From: JAFAMS01 sp963715815
GTDB taxonomy: Bacteria; Vulcanimicrobiota; Vulcanimicrobiia; Vulcanimicrobiales; Vulcanimicrobiaceae
Reading direction: 5' to 3'
Length of the DNA stretch: 64,000 nt
Assembly (NCBI GenBank): GCA_963715815.1
Contig: OY970278.1
Location: 2,232,001-2,296,000, forward strand
The notes beneath the pieces were generated by a model. The model was not told the DNA's origin. It did no database searches and saw only the letters and a list, made by a program, of their open reading frames with translations. Made by a program: the position numbers and the translations under genes. Every line of letters begins with the position of its first letter. The stretch's first letter is position 1. Shown piece after piece: positions 25,149 through 34,910 of the stretch.

Positions 25149-25174
25149 ACCTCACAAGCGATGGGTTGTGAGGT
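25149..25174. promoter_or_regulatory. 9-bp inverted repeat (operator or hairpin)
   Basis: ACCTCACAA (25149-25157) and TTGTGAGGT (25166-25174) are perfect reverse complements around an 8-base loop. It sits between the LuxR gene end (25245) and the small ORFs, so on the minus strand it could be a weak terminator without T-run, an operator, or an RNA hairpin hiding the GAGG box before 25142. The rest of 24970-25244 holds only the doubtful small frames listed. Confidence 0.45.
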
Positions 25175-25244
25175 AATGATGTCAGCTTCTGAGCACCGCC
25201 GTGATCAGGAGCTACTGACGATGCGGCGCGGAGCCTCAGCCACG

Positions 25245-26627
25245 CTAGATTTCGGCGAGTTTTGCGATCGCCTCGGTACGGTTCTTGACGCCAAGCTTCT
25301 CGTATGCGCTCATTAGCCGGCGCTCGACGGCATTGCGCGTAACGCCGCGTTCTTTCGCAATTTCGCCATTCGTTTTGCCTGTCGCGGTGGCACGGAGCAG
25401 GGTCAGTTCGGTATGCGTGAGAGTACGAATCCGCTCCGGAATTCGCTGGACACGGTCGAGGCGCGAACGCTTTATCCCGGCGAGCAACTCGACCAAGCCT
25501 CGAACATTTTGCAGGGTAGGCTCGGCGACATCGACCTGAGCTCCACGAGCCGACGCGTAGAGTGCACGAGCAAAGGCGCCGACGTAACCGGGCGACTTGG
25601 TTCTGCTCTCGAGGGCGCGGCTTCCGCGATGGACGTCTCCGATGATCACGCAGACATAAGCGCCGATCACGGCCGCAAGACGGCGGCGCAGCGAATGATA
25701 TGCGAGCTCGGAAACACCGTGTTCGCGGCTAAGGCCGATCGCACGGCGCGCCGCCTTGGCGGCTTCGTCATCGATGCCGGCTCCGGCGTACGCCAGCGCC
25801 AAGAGCGCGTGCCCGAGCGCGTAGTCGGCGTTTGCACTAGCTGAGTCGATGAAGGTATCGACCGCGCCTTTCATCGCCGTAAAGTCGCCACCATGTCCAT
25901 GCAGCATGATCATTCCGAATTGGGCGAGCTGCCCTCCGGAATAGGAGTCGTACCAGCGGTCGCGCCGCAATAGATCGAGTAGGGAGCGCGCGCGATCCCA
26001 TTCGCCAAACGATACTGCCAGGTCGAGCTGCACGCACAAGAAGAAACGGCGAATCGTATTTTCGCCACCGGCCGTCGCTTCCACGGCGGCGAGCTCGGCG
26101 TAGTAGCGCGCCGAATGCATGTCGCCGGTGAGATGGTAGTGCACGGCATAAAGCACACTTGCAGCGCGAGCAGCAAGGCGTCGCTGTCCGTCGCTGTCCG
26201 CGAGCCAAAGAGCCTGCAGCGCGTGCTTCTCCGCTTCGTGCGCCAGCCGCGCATTGAAGTAGGCGACACCCGCGCGATGGTGCACAACCGCAGCGGTCAC
26301 CGTCGAGCCCCCCGCCGCCATCCGAAATGCGCGGTCTAGAAACCGACGGGGATCATTGCCATGCATCGCGTCTACAACGCCTCGCAAAGCTGTTATGCGT
26401 GCAGAAAGATCCGGGTCGTCGACTTCCGTGACCGAATCGATAAACTCGGCAGCGCGACCGGCATCGCCGTGCGACACGTACTCTGGGACAATCGCGTCCG
26501 CCAGCAGCGCACGCTCGTGCGGATCCGTCGCACCGCGAAAACGCGCTTCGAGTTCGCGCAAAAGTCTTGTGGCGTCCTGACCTTTACGCGGTAGATTTTC
26601 CGATGATTCTCCTGCGACCGTTGACAT
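25245..26627 (-). CDS. LuxR-family transcriptional regulator with helical repeat sensor region
   Basis: 460 residues: an Ala-rich helical, TPR-like region (about 30-370) and a C-terminal LuxR-type HTH (about 390-455) containing LTHTELTLLRATATGKTNGE and VTRNAVERRLMSAYEKLGVKNRTEA. MalT-like regulators have this layout but also carry an ATPase domain, which is absent here; no Walker A is seen. ATG 26627 is chosen; the alternative TTG lies two codons upstream and neither has a good ribosome-binding site. It is transcribed alone, between the Hpt/HD-GYP genes and the FAD oxidase. Confidence 0.8.
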   Translation of the reverse strand: MSTVAGESSENLPRKGQDATRLLRELEARFRGATDPHERALLADAIVPEYVSHGDAGRAAEFIDSVTEVDDPDLSARITALRGVVDAMHGNDPRRFLDRAFRMAAGGSTVTAAVVHHRAGVAYFNARLAHEAEKHALQALWLADSDGQRRLAARAASVLYAVHYHLTGDMHSARYYAELAAVEATAGGENTIRRFFLCVQLDLAVSFGEWDRARSLLDLLRRDRWYDSYSGGQLAQFGMIMLHGHGGDFTAMKGAVDTFIDSASANADYALGHALLALAYAGAGIDDEAAKAARRAIGLSREHGVSELAYHSLRRRLAAVIGAYVCVIIGDVHRGSRALESRTKSPGYVGAFARALYASARGAQVDVAEPTLQNVRGLVELLAGIKRSRLDRVQRIPERIRTLTHTELTLLRATATGKTNGEIAKERGVTRNAVERRLMSAYEKLGVKNRTEAIAKLAEI

Positions 26628-26710
26628 TAACAAACACCCATGGAGCCCTCGTCAGAACCCGTGTCCGAGAGCCTAGAAAGCCATTTCAAGTGACCTGTGG
26701 AGAAGTCCGC

Positions 26711-27988
26711 CTATCGCGCAACCAGAGCCTCGTGCGCAGCGCGCTCGCCGCTCGCGAGCGCCCCGGAAACCGTGCCGGAAGCGTCGTGTGATGTCGCCTC
26801 ACCGGCAAAGAATATTGTCGACGCGACCGGCTTCGCGAGCGTCTCGCGTGAGCCGGTTCCTCCTACAAGCACGTAACTATACGCACCACGCGCAAACGGA
26901 TCGGCACCCCAATCGTGCGCGAGGGCAGATTCCAAGTGCATCTCGGCCACAGGTACGCCAAACGTCGCTTCGAGTGACACGAGCGCGCGCCGGACGATTT
27001 CGTCCTCACTGAGTCCCGCGAGCCCCTCGGCTATCGGTCCGCCGGCCCACGCAGTCAAGAGCGGAACGTGCAACGGCAGCTGCGTCCAAAATGTCGGGAA
27101 CTCGGTCCGGAAATTATGAAAGAACGCGGCTGCGCGGAGCTTCTCATCGAGCGCTTCCCACCAAACCGTGCGAAATTGCAGAACGACTTTCACCACGCTG
27201 CCCATCGCGATCGATCCCAGAGCATTCTTCTTTTCGTCATCGAGTGGCGGCGTGAAGCGAATCTCCGAAAGTATCCCGATCGGCACCGTGACGACCGCGG
27301 CGGATCCCTCGATGAAAAATTTCTCGCCGTGCGTGCGTCCCGAAACAACGACGGCTCCCGGCTTCCATTCGATCTCTTCCACGATGCTTTGAAGTCGAAG
27401 GTCGACTCGCGCGGAGTCGAACGAACGCACCAGCGTGTCGATAAGCGGCCCGTATCCGCCCAGCGGACGAGTCGATCCGGTAAGCGTCGGACCGGTCCAC
27501 TCCACGATAATCTCCTTCAGGCTTGCCCGGGCCGGGTCCGCGGCGTCATAGCCTTCAACCAGAGCCCGAAACCAGCGTGCAGCTTCATCGAGATCGTGTT
27601 CGGCTTCGATCCTGCGGAGAAAATCGTCGACGCTGAGGTCATGCTGCAAACGGCCGGCACGATCGATGATGCGATGTGCGAGATCGAACCGATCGACGCC
27701 GGCGACCCACTGCGTGCCGACACGTTCGAAGTTACCCTCGGCAACGTTGATGTTCGTCGTGCCCGCGTCGTGCAGAAGATCCAGTGTAATCTGCGGGCTG
27801 CCGTGAATGTACTCCGCACCGAGCTCGGCCGGAGCCGCAAGCCCCTGTAGCGGCCGTGTGTAGGCTCTTCCCCCTAGGCGATCGCGCGCTTCCAGTAGGA
27901 TCGCCGGACGACCGGCGCGCGAAAGCACGCGTGCCGCGGCAAGGCCCGCAGCACCGCCTCCAATGACGACGGTGGGATTACTCGATAC
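26711..27988 (-). CDS. FAD-dependent amine oxidase, non-standard start
   Basis: A flavin monoamine oxidase of about 425 residues: dinucleotide motif VVIGGGAAGLAAARVL, then EARDRLGGRAYT, and a C-terminal FFAGEATS motif that contacts FAD. It oxidises amines or polyamines to aldehydes with H2O2. The first conventional start, GTG 27928, lies after the FAD motif and cannot be right. The frame runs back without ATG, GTG or TTG to a stop near 28005. A GTA at 27988 has GGGAGG 5 bases upstream inside the hybrid-kinase 3' end, and a CTG lies further up. It is translationally overlapped with the chemosensory operon, which is unusual for this enzyme. Confidence 0.82.
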   Translation of the reverse strand, partial: VSSNPTVVIGGGAAGLAAARVLSRAGRPAILLEARDRLGGRAYTRPLQGLAAPAELGAEYIHGSPQITLDLLHDAGTTNINVAEGNFERVGTQWVAGVDRFDLAHRIIDRAGRLQHDLSVDDFLRRIEAEHDLDEAARWFRALVEGYDAADPARASLKEIIVEWTGPTLTGSTRPLGGYGPLIDTLVRSFDSARVDLRLQSIVEEIEWKPGAVVVSGRTHGEKFFIEGSAAVVTVPIGILSEIRFTPPLDDEKKNALGSIAMGSVVKVVLQFRTVWWEALDEKLRAAAFFHNFRTEFPTFWTQLPLHVPLLTAWAGGPIAEGLAGLSEDEIVRRALVSLEATFGVPVAEMHLESALAHDWGADPFARGAYSYVLVGGTGSRETLAKPVASTIFFAGEATSHDASGTVSGALASGERAAHEALVAR

Positions 27989-30914
27989 GTGTGCCTCCCG
28001 CAGGCATCAGCGTGGAGGTTGCACGGACGAGAACCTCACGCAATTGAGCCATTAGGATCGGTTTCGAGACATAGTCGTCCATTCCGGCCGCCAAGCACCG
28101 GTCGCGATCCTCTTGCGTTGCGTTCGCCGTCATCGCGACGACGAGACTGCGCGAACGTAAGCCGGCATGTTCGAGCTCCCGAATCGCTCGCGTTGCTTCG
28201 AAGCCGTCCATCACCGGCATATTGCAATCCATGAGAACGACGTCGAACATCTCCTTCTCGAGGATGGCAAGCACTTCAGTTCCGTTCTCTACCATCGCGA
28301 CCTGACAGCCCAACATCGAGAGCTGCCGTTCTGCAACACGCCGGTTGAGCGCGTTGTCTTCCGCGACCAGAACGCGCAGCGGATTTTCGAGCGGAACGAT
28401 CTCGCCCGTATCCTTATGAGTCACAAGCGGTTCGGCGCCGGTCTGCTTCGCGAACATCGTCACGAGCCGATCGTAGACGTGTGACTGCACGAGCGGCTTG
28501 GTCAGATAAGTCTCGAATCCGTAAGCTTTGACGCCTTTAGACGGCTCTTCGACGTCGTTGAACGTCAGCATCATGAGTCGCGTCGCCGCGATCTGCCCAT
28601 CACGCTTGATCTCGTAACCCAAACCGAGCTCGTTGATCGAACCCTTGAGCGAACCCACGATCGCAACGTCGAACGGCTCGAGATCGCGCACTGCCTTTCG
28701 CAACACCTCGAGTGCCGAGCCGCCATCTGACGTCCCGACTACTTTCATGTCCCAATCCTCGGCGTAGCGCCGCAGCATTGTACGCGTGTCTTCGTCCTCA
28801 TCGACGACGAGCAGGCGCAATCCGGCGATTATCCCCGGATGCGCGCGGTTGCGCCGTTCCGACGCTACCTCCAACATGACCGTAAACGTAACCGTCGTTC
28901 CCTCGCCCGGCGCGCTCTCCATATGAATGTCGCCGTTCATCAGCTCGACATAGGCTTTGCAGATGGACAGACCCAGACCCGTTCCACCGAATCGGCGCGT
29001 AGTCGAGGCATCGCCTTGCACGAAGGGCGTGAAGAGCTTCTTCTGCGTTTCCTCGTCCATGCCGATGCCGGTATCCGCGACGCTAACGCGCAGCATCGCC
29101 CGGCCGTCGGCAAGCTTTTCGCCTAACTGCACTGAGAGCAAGATGTGACCCGACTCCGTGAACTTGACCGCATTACCGACCAGATTCATCAGCACCTGAC
29201 GCAGGCGTCCGGGATCGCCACGGAACGAGCCGGGAACGCCCGGCGCGATGTACGTCATGAGTGTCAGCGATTCGCGCTTAATCGCGCGACCGATGAGCTC
29301 GACGACACTATTGACGACCGGCTCCAGTTCGAATTCGACGACCTCGAGCTGCGCGCGGCCTGATTCGAGCTTCGAGAAATCGAGGATGTCGTTGATGATC
29401 TTGAGCAGCGCCAGCGACGAGTCGTGAATCGTACGTGCGCTTTCGGACTGATCGGCATCGAGTTTCGTGCGCTGCAGCAGCTCGGACATGCCGACGATAC
29501 CGTTAAGCGGCGTGCGAATCTCGTGGCTGACCGTCGCAACGAACTCGGACTTCAGCTTATTGGCTTGCAGTGCTTGTTCGAGTGCCGTGCGTAAATCGCG
29601 CATGTTTTCACGACGCTCGGTGATGTCACGGCCGACTGATAGGCTAACGCTCCGGCCATCGACTTCGCCGGCTCGAACGTAGATCTCGATCGGGAACGTC
29701 GAGCCGTCTTTGCGCTGCGCAACCGTTTCGGCTGTAAATCCCTCCGGTACGCGCGGAAAGAGCGATTGAATCTGCTCGTGGACTTCGGGTGCGCGGAGTT
29801 GCTCGATTTTCATGTTGAGCAGCTCGTCGCGCGTGTAGCCGTAGACTTCGACTGCGGCCGCGTTGGCTTCGACGATCTGATGCGTCTCGTTGTCGATGAA
29901 GAGAATCAGCTCGCGCGTGTTCTCGGAGAGCAGCGCATAACGCATGCGCTGCGAGCGGCGCAAACGGTCCTCGAGCATCTTTCGCTCGGTGACGTCGTGC
30001 CAGATTACCTGGACGCACTCGACGTCGTCGATCGTGATAAGCGAAGCGGTGATATCGATCCATAACCGCGATCCATCGTCACGACGGACCGCGACGGTGT
30101 GCAGATGTCCGCTTCCGTCTCGAAGGAGCTGCTTCCAGGTCGCGTCGTCGTCGCCCATGAGGTGCGGTGCCAAGTCGACGAGCTTTGCGCCGACAAGTTT
30201 ATTGTGCGGCCGGCCGGCGATCTTTCCGGCTTCACGGTTGGCTTCGCGGATTATCCCCTCTTTGTCGCAGAGCAAGATTCCGCTGCTCGCGTTTTCCAAG
30301 AGCGTTGCATACTTTTCTTCCGAGACGTGAACGCGACTCTCGAGGAGCAGCGCGTATTCCTCGAGCTTTTCTTTTGCGGCAGCAAGCTCCGAACGGTGCT
30401 TCTGCAGCTCGCGGTTCGCACGAACCGTGTCTTCGAACGTTGACATGAGCAGATCGAGAATCTGCTCTTTTTCCGATGTAATCGTGAAGCGCTTACCGAG
30501 GAAGACGACCTCGATGCCGACGGAAAGCTTGCGACCTAAACGAACTGCACGATTGTCCAGGATCGCACGTACGCGACCGACGAGATGATGCTCGTCGTAC
30601 GGTTTGGTCAGGAAGTTGTCGGCGCCGGCTTCAAGACCGCGGATGACGTCCATGGCTTCACTGAGCGACGAGACGAGCATGACGGGGATATCACGCGTCG
30701 TTTCGGCCGCCTTGATCTTGCTGCAGAGCTCGTAGCCGGACATCTTGGGCATGACGATGTCGGAGATAACGAGGTCGATCGCGTCGTCTTTGAGGACGTC
30801 AAGTGCAGCAAGGCCGTCCGGTACAACGACGACCTCCCAGCTCTCCGCTTCGAGGATCGAGCGGAGTTGCTCGGCCTGCGTCGCGCTGTCTTCAACCACA
30901 AGTAATCGTGCCAT
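27978..30914 (-). CDS. Hybrid histidine kinase REC-PAS-PAS-HK-REC-REC
   Basis: 978 cytosolic residues: receiver (Asp52), coiled coil, two PAS domains (about 205-325 and 340-450), HisKA with VSHEIRTPLNG (His464), GHKL ATPase with RFGGTGLGLSI, then two more receivers. The second receiver has Gly754 where the phosphoacceptor Asp is expected (AIVGSLKGS) and is a pseudoreceiver; the third is normal (Asp896 in VVLMDCNMP). ATG 30914 has an AGGGGGT box 4 bases upstream, so the longer frame is dropped. It lies 2 bases after cheB and is probably the output element of the chemosensory operon. Confidence 0.92.
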   Translation of the reverse strand: MARLLVVEDSATQAEQLRSILEAESWEVVVVPDGLAALDVLKDDAIDLVISDIVMPKMSGYELCSKIKAAETTRDIPVMLVSSLSEAMDVIRGLEAGADNFLTKPYDEHHLVGRVRAILDNRAVRLGRKLSVGIEVVFLGKRFTITSEKEQILDLLMSTFEDTVRANRELQKHRSELAAAKEKLEEYALLLESRVHVSEEKYATLLENASSGILLCDKEGIIREANREAGKIAGRPHNKLVGAKLVDLAPHLMGDDDATWKQLLRDGSGHLHTVAVRRDDGSRLWIDITASLITIDDVECVQVIWHDVTERKMLEDRLRRSQRMRYALLSENTRELILFIDNETHQIVEANAAAVEVYGYTRDELLNMKIEQLRAPEVHEQIQSLFPRVPEGFTAETVAQRKDGSTFPIEIYVRAGEVDGRSVSLSVGRDITERRENMRDLRTALEQALQANKLKSEFVATVSHEIRTPLNGIVGMSELLQRTKLDADQSESARTIHDSSLALLKIINDILDFSKLESGRAQLEVVEFELEPVVNSVVELIGRAIKRESLTLMTYIAPGVPGSFRGDPGRLRQVLMNLVGNAVKFTESGHILLSVQLGEKLADGRAMLRVSVADTGIGMDEETQKKLFTPFVQGDASTTRRFGGTGLGLSICKAYVELMNGDIHMESAPGEGTTVTFTVMLEVASERRNRAHPGIIAGLRLLVVDEDEDTRTMLRRYAEDWDMKVVGTSDGGSALEVLRKAVRDLEPFDVAIVGSLKGSINELGLGYEIKRDGQIAATRLMMLTFNDVEEPSKGVKAYGFETYLTKPLVQSHVYDRLVTMFAKQTGAEPLVTHKDTGEIVPLENPLRVLVAEDNALNRRVAERQLSMLGCQVAMVENGTEVLAILEKEMFDVVLMDCNMPVMDGFEATRAIRELEHAGLRSRSLVVAMTANATQEDRDRCLAAGMDDYVSKPILMAQLREVLVRATSTLMPAGGTRIE

Positions 30915-30916
30915 GG

Positions 30917-31501
30917 TTACCCCCTGTGAACTCCGTTTGGACGACCCGCTGCCCAAATGCGTGTGATGATCCCGTCAAGAGAAATGATCTCGTCCGCGCA
31001 TCCCGCGTCGATTGCGGCTTTGGGCATACCGAAAACCGCGCTGCTTTCCTCGTCTTGCGCAATAACGGTGCCGCCGGCGTTTCTTATCGCCGTCAAGCCG
31101 TCAACGCCGTCTTTGCCCATCCCAGTAAGGATTATTGCCAAAACGCTCGAGCCATAAGTTTTTGCAACTGATTTGAACAGCATCGTCGCAGACGGACGAT
31201 GTCCGGCGACAAGCGGCTCGTCGGAAAGCGCGATCGTGCGATCTTTCGCAATCGTTAGGTGGTGATTATCGGCCGCTATGTAGACGACGCCATCGCGCAG
31301 CGGCTCACCCTGTTCCGCAACCTTTACCTTCAACGCGCTCGCATCGTCGAGCCAGCGAACCATACCGGCCACGAAACCTGGGGTAATGTGCTGCGTGATT
31401 ACAATCGGCAGTGAGAAGTCGCGATCGAGCCGCGATAGAATCTGATGCAGTGCTGCCGGCCCTCCTGCGGACGCGCCGACCGCGACGACTGCGTGCTTCA
31501 T
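30917..31501 (-). CDS. CheB methylesterase without receiver domain
   Basis: 194 residues, only the catalytic domain of CheB. The triad is visible: Ser11 in VGASAGGP, His38 in ITQHI, Asp131 in GMGKDG. It removes methyl groups from glutamates of chemoreceptors. Normal CheB has an N-terminal receiver for phosphorylation by CheA; it is absent here, so feedback must come from elsewhere. ATGA overlap with the upstream cheA. Confidence 0.9.
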   Translation of the reverse strand: MKHAVVAVGASAGGPAALHQILSRLDRDFSLPIVITQHITPGFVAGMVRWLDDASALKVKVAEQGEPLRDGVVYIAADNHHLTIAKDRTIALSDEPLVAGHRPSATMLFKSVAKTYGSSVLAIILTGMGKDGVDGLTAIRNAGGTVIAQDEESSAVFGMPKAAIDAGCADEIISLDGIITRIWAAGRPNGVHRG

Positions 31502-33435
31502 AAGAGCTCCGCCAACGTTTGCAGCAACGCACCCTGATCGAAATCGCTCTTTGTGACGTACGCATCCGCACCGGCGTCGACGCCACGCCGCTTGTCTGCA
31601 TCGGTGCCGCGAGCAGTTACCAAAACGACGGGAAGATCACCAAGATGTTGCGATGCCCGGATGCGCTGAGTCAATCCGATGCCGTCGAGGCGCGGCATGT
31701 CGACGTCGGTGACGACCAGATCGATCCGTTGATCTTGCAGCAGCAACCAGGCCTCTTCGCCGTCACCGGCGGTCGTTACATCGTAGCCGGCTGCCTCCAA
31801 AATGCTGCGCTCGAGTGTGCGGGTCGTAATCGAATCTTCGACCAGCATCACGTGCTTGCGGGCGATTTGTGCACCGTCTTGCGTGCTTGAAGCGACGCGC
31901 GCGCGTTCGTGCGATTGCTGTACGATGTAGGCGCCGCGTAAAATCACGGCCGGAGACCCGTCTGCAAGGATCGTCGCCCCGATCGCGCTGCGGATCCCTT
32001 CAATGCGCGCGCCGAGCGGGCGCACGACGACTTCACGTTCCTCGACGAGTCCATCCACCGCAAGCGCAACACGTCCGAGTGTATCTTTGATAAAAATGAC
32101 GTAGCGTGCATCATTCGAAGAGCGCATCTCGTCTGCGAGATTCAAGAGACTCGCGCAGTCGACGAGCGGCGTGGCCGAACCCTCGCGTATGATACGTGGC
32201 CGGCCCTCGACCGATACGATGTCCTCGGGTCGGGGCCGAACGAAACGCTCGACGGCTGCGGATTCGATTGCAAGCCTGTTGCCGGCGACTTCGAAGATGA
32301 CGACTCGCACAGTCGTCAGCGTGAGCGGAACGAGCAATACAAAGCGCGTTCCGGCGACGGGTTCGGAGTGCACGGTGATCGTTCCACGCAGCGCTTCGAT
32401 CGACGAGCGAACGGCATCCATCCCAACGCCGCGTCCAGCCTCTTTTGTGAGTCCCCGCGCCGTCGAAACACCCGGTAGGAAGATTGCACCGCCGACGTCG
32501 AGATCGTTGACGGCGTAGCCGCGCTCTTCAGCGCGCGCACGGATAGACGCGAGATCGAGTCCGTCGCCGTCGTCCGAAACCGTCACTTCGACCCCACCAC
32601 CGTGCAAAGCGGCGAGCACCGTTACCGAGCCGTCGACCGGCTTGCGGTTCGCCGCGCGGCGTTCGGGCGACTCGATTCCGTGGATTACCGCGTTGCGGAC
32701 GAGATGCTGCAGCGGGTCGCGTAAACCGTCGAGAATCGCGCGATCGAGCTCGATCGCCCCCCCGATGACGTGCAAGCGGCATTTCTTTCCTTCGCTCGCG
32801 GCGCAATCACGTACGATTCGCTCGAGGCCTTCGCACGCAAGCGAAAATGGCAGCATGCGGATGTTGCGGACTTCCTCGTCGACGCGGCGGGCCGAACGCT
32901 CTAGGAACGCCCGGTCGGCTCCGGTCGAGAGCGCAACGAGGAGCTCACCCGTGTGCTGCAGGAGCACATCGAGTTTCTCTGAGGCGACCCGCAGGGTCGT
33001 GTCGTGGACGGGCACCGGAGCCGGTGCAGCGTTTGGGACCACCGGTGTCGCGGCCGTGGTTATTCCCGATGCTGCTACCGACGCCGGCGCCGGCGTGCTG
33101 GGCGGAGCGCGCAATCGATCCGCTCGTGCACGAAGTGAGTCGACGACACCGAACAACGTCTCCACTGATTTTTCGTCGAGCGTTGCGGGCTGGTCGCGAC
33201 AAATCGCTAGAAGGTCCTCGGCGCGGTGGCAAACCCCCGCGATATCGGAAAGACCCACGGCGTTTGCGGCGCCCTTCAAACTGTGCGCCTCGCGGAAAAG
33301 TGCGTTGACGAGATCGTGACGCTCATCATCGCTCGTGACACTCTCGAGCGCCAAGAGATCTTGCTCGAACGCGCCCAAACGCTCTTGAAGCTCGCCCAAG
33401 AACGTTGTGAGTAAGCGCTCCGAGACAGTCGTCAT
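31498..33435 (-). CDS. CheA-type hybrid kinase (Hpt-dimerisation-ATPase-CheW-REC)
   Basis: 645 residues: N-terminal Hpt with REAHSLKGAANA (His51), Pro/Ala linker without a P2 domain, dimerisation and GHKL ATPase with LVRNAVIHGIE and GRGVGMDAV, a CheW-like domain, and a C-terminal receiver (LVVTDVDMPRLDG). This CheA-REC architecture is that of WspE and FrzE-type alternative chemosensory systems. It phosphorylates its own or separate receivers under control of the MCP and CheW. ATGA overlaps link it to the MCP gene upstream and to cheB downstream. Confidence 0.93.
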   Translation of the reverse strand: MTTVSERLLTTFLGELQERLGAFEQDLLALESVTSDDERHDLVNALFREAHSLKGAANAVGLSDIAGVCHRAEDLLAICRDQPATLDEKSVETLFGVVDSLRARADRLRAPPSTPAPASVAASGITTAATPVVPNAAPAPVPVHDTTLRVASEKLDVLLQHTGELLVALSTGADRAFLERSARRVDEEVRNIRMLPFSLACEGLERIVRDCAASEGKKCRLHVIGGAIELDRAILDGLRDPLQHLVRNAVIHGIESPERRAANRKPVDGSVTVLAALHGGGVEVTVSDDGDGLDLASIRARAEERGYAVNDLDVGGAIFLPGVSTARGLTKEAGRGVGMDAVRSSIEALRGTITVHSEPVAGTRFVLLVPLTLTTVRVVIFEVAGNRLAIESAAVERFVRPRPEDIVSVEGRPRIIREGSATPLVDCASLLNLADEMRSSNDARYVIFIKDTLGRVALAVDGLVEEREVVVRPLGARIEGIRSAIGATILADGSPAVILRGAYIVQQSHERARVASSTQDGAQIARKHVMLVEDSITTRTLERSILEAAGYDVTTAGDGEEAWLLLQDQRIDLVVTDVDMPRLDGIGLTQRIRASQHLGDLPVVLVTARGTDADKRRGVDAGADAYVTKSDFDQGALLQTLAELL

Positions 33436-34910
33436 CCGTGCCCAACCCCATTCGTGCCGCGCACGAGCGTGAGTAGCCGCAAGCCGATCCCGTCGAGATT
33501 GCGCGCAGCCTGCTCGGCTTGTTGCGTCGATGCAAGATTTTGCGAGGTCGCTTGATCGATGTTGCGCATCGCAGATTGGATCTGCGACATCCCGACGGCT
33601 TGTTGACCAACCGATGTACTGATCGACGTCGATGCTTGCGCAGCTTCGACAATCGTATCGACCAGCATTCGAATTGCTTCGTCGGCTTCGTTGACGATGC
33701 GCATTGCTTCGTCGACGCTCTTCGTGCCTTGTTCGGTCGCCATGACCGCGGCGTTCGTCGATTTCTGTATGTCGCTGAGTATCTGCCGAACCTGAACGGT
33801 CGCCTTTTTCGATTGGTCGGCGAGCGCTTTGATCTCGGCCGCAACAACGCTGAAGCCTTTACCTTGCTCGCCGGCCCGCGTCGCCTCGATCGACGCATTG
33901 AGCGCGAGGATGTTGGTCTGCTCCGCCAGATCGTTGACGACCGCGATGATCTCGCCGATCGCCTGCGCCTGTTCGGCAAGCGTCAAGATGCTTTGCGCAA
34001 TCGATTCCGTACGGGTCCTGATATCGCCCATCACGGCAATCGTGCTCTCGACCGAGCGACGGCCGACGGCACCGCCGTCGGTGGCACGTCGCGATGAATC
34101 AGCGACCGCCTTTGCGCGTTCCTTGGACTGCTCGGCGGTTTGTGTAATCTCTTCGACCGTCGCGACGGTCTCCGTAACCGCCGCGGCCTGTTCTTGCACT
34201 CCGGCCGCCTGTTGCGTCGTCCCCGCAACGATTTCTGCGGTCGCGGCCGAAAGTGCCGCAATCGCCTGCTCGATCGGTGCGCTCAAACTTCGTATCGAAA
34301 GGATGGCGATGACTATCAGTACCAAGACGGTAAGTAGCGTTCCGAACACGATCGTGTTCAAGGTTGCTTCCGACGCCGAGCGTGCAGCGGCGTCACGAAT
34401 CGTTTGAAGTTGATCTTCTTCTCGATCCGCTGCCGTCAGCACGGTTCGAATCTGATCCATCGTAGCTTTGCCTCGCCCAGTGCGAACGAAGGCGACGGCC
34501 GCGCCAAGTCCGCGATCGCGCCGCAAGGCAATGCTCTGGGCGAGCTCGCGCTGTTTCTCCGCAAAAAGTCCCTGCAGCACACGCGCACGGTCCTGCTGAT
34601 GCGGATTGTCCGCGGTCAGTCGCGTAAAAAGCGCAAGATCTTCCTGGAAACCGGTCGTCCCCTCGTGATAAGGCGCGAGGTAGCTATCTTCGCCGGTTAG
34701 GATATAGCCGCGTTGTCCGGTCTCGGCGTTAACGGCTTGCGTCGCAAGTCGTTCCAGTGTAGCGCGCACCTGATACGTGTGCTGCACGGTTGCACGCGCG
34801 TCGAGCATCGCGATCGTATTGCGATATGCGATGCAGCCTATGATGATGAGCGCCAACGGCCCGAGCGCAAAGACCAGCGAGAGTTTTCGCGCGATGCTCC
34901 AGTTACGCAT
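33432..34910 (-). CDS. Methyl-accepting chemotaxis protein with CHASE3-like sensor
   Basis: 492 residues: membrane segment 1 (about 12-30), a periplasmic four-helix CHASE3-type domain with the ETGQRGYILTGED motif, membrane segment 2 (about 188-210), then the cytoplasmic signalling hairpin with tip EQTNILALNASIEATRAGEQ. Only a remnant of the first HAMP helix follows membrane segment 2, so a full HAMP domain is lacking. It senses an unknown signal and controls the CheA hybrid. ATG 34910 gives about 7 bases to the AGGA box; GTG 34913 would be too close. Confidence 0.92.
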   Translation of the reverse strand: MRNWSIARKLSLVFALGPLALIIIGCIAYRNTIAMLDARATVQHTYQVRATLERLATQAVNAETGQRGYILTGEDSYLAPYHEGTTGFQEDLALFTRLTADNPHQQDRARVLQGLFAEKQRELAQSIALRRDRGLGAAVAFVRTGRGKATMDQIRTVLTAADREEDQLQTIRDAAARSASEATLNTIVFGTLLTVLVLIVIAILSIRSLSAPIEQAIAALSAATAEIVAGTTQQAAGVQEQAAAVTETVATVEEITQTAEQSKERAKAVADSSRRATDGGAVGRRSVESTIAVMGDIRTRTESIAQSILTLAEQAQAIGEIIAVVNDLAEQTNILALNASIEATRAGEQGKGFSVVAAEIKALADQSKKATVQVRQILSDIQKSTNAAVMATEQGTKSVDEAMRIVNEADEAIRMLVDTIVEAAQASTSISTSVGQQAVGMSQIQSAMRNIDQATSQNLASTQQAEQAARNLDGIGLRLLTLVRGTNGVGHG

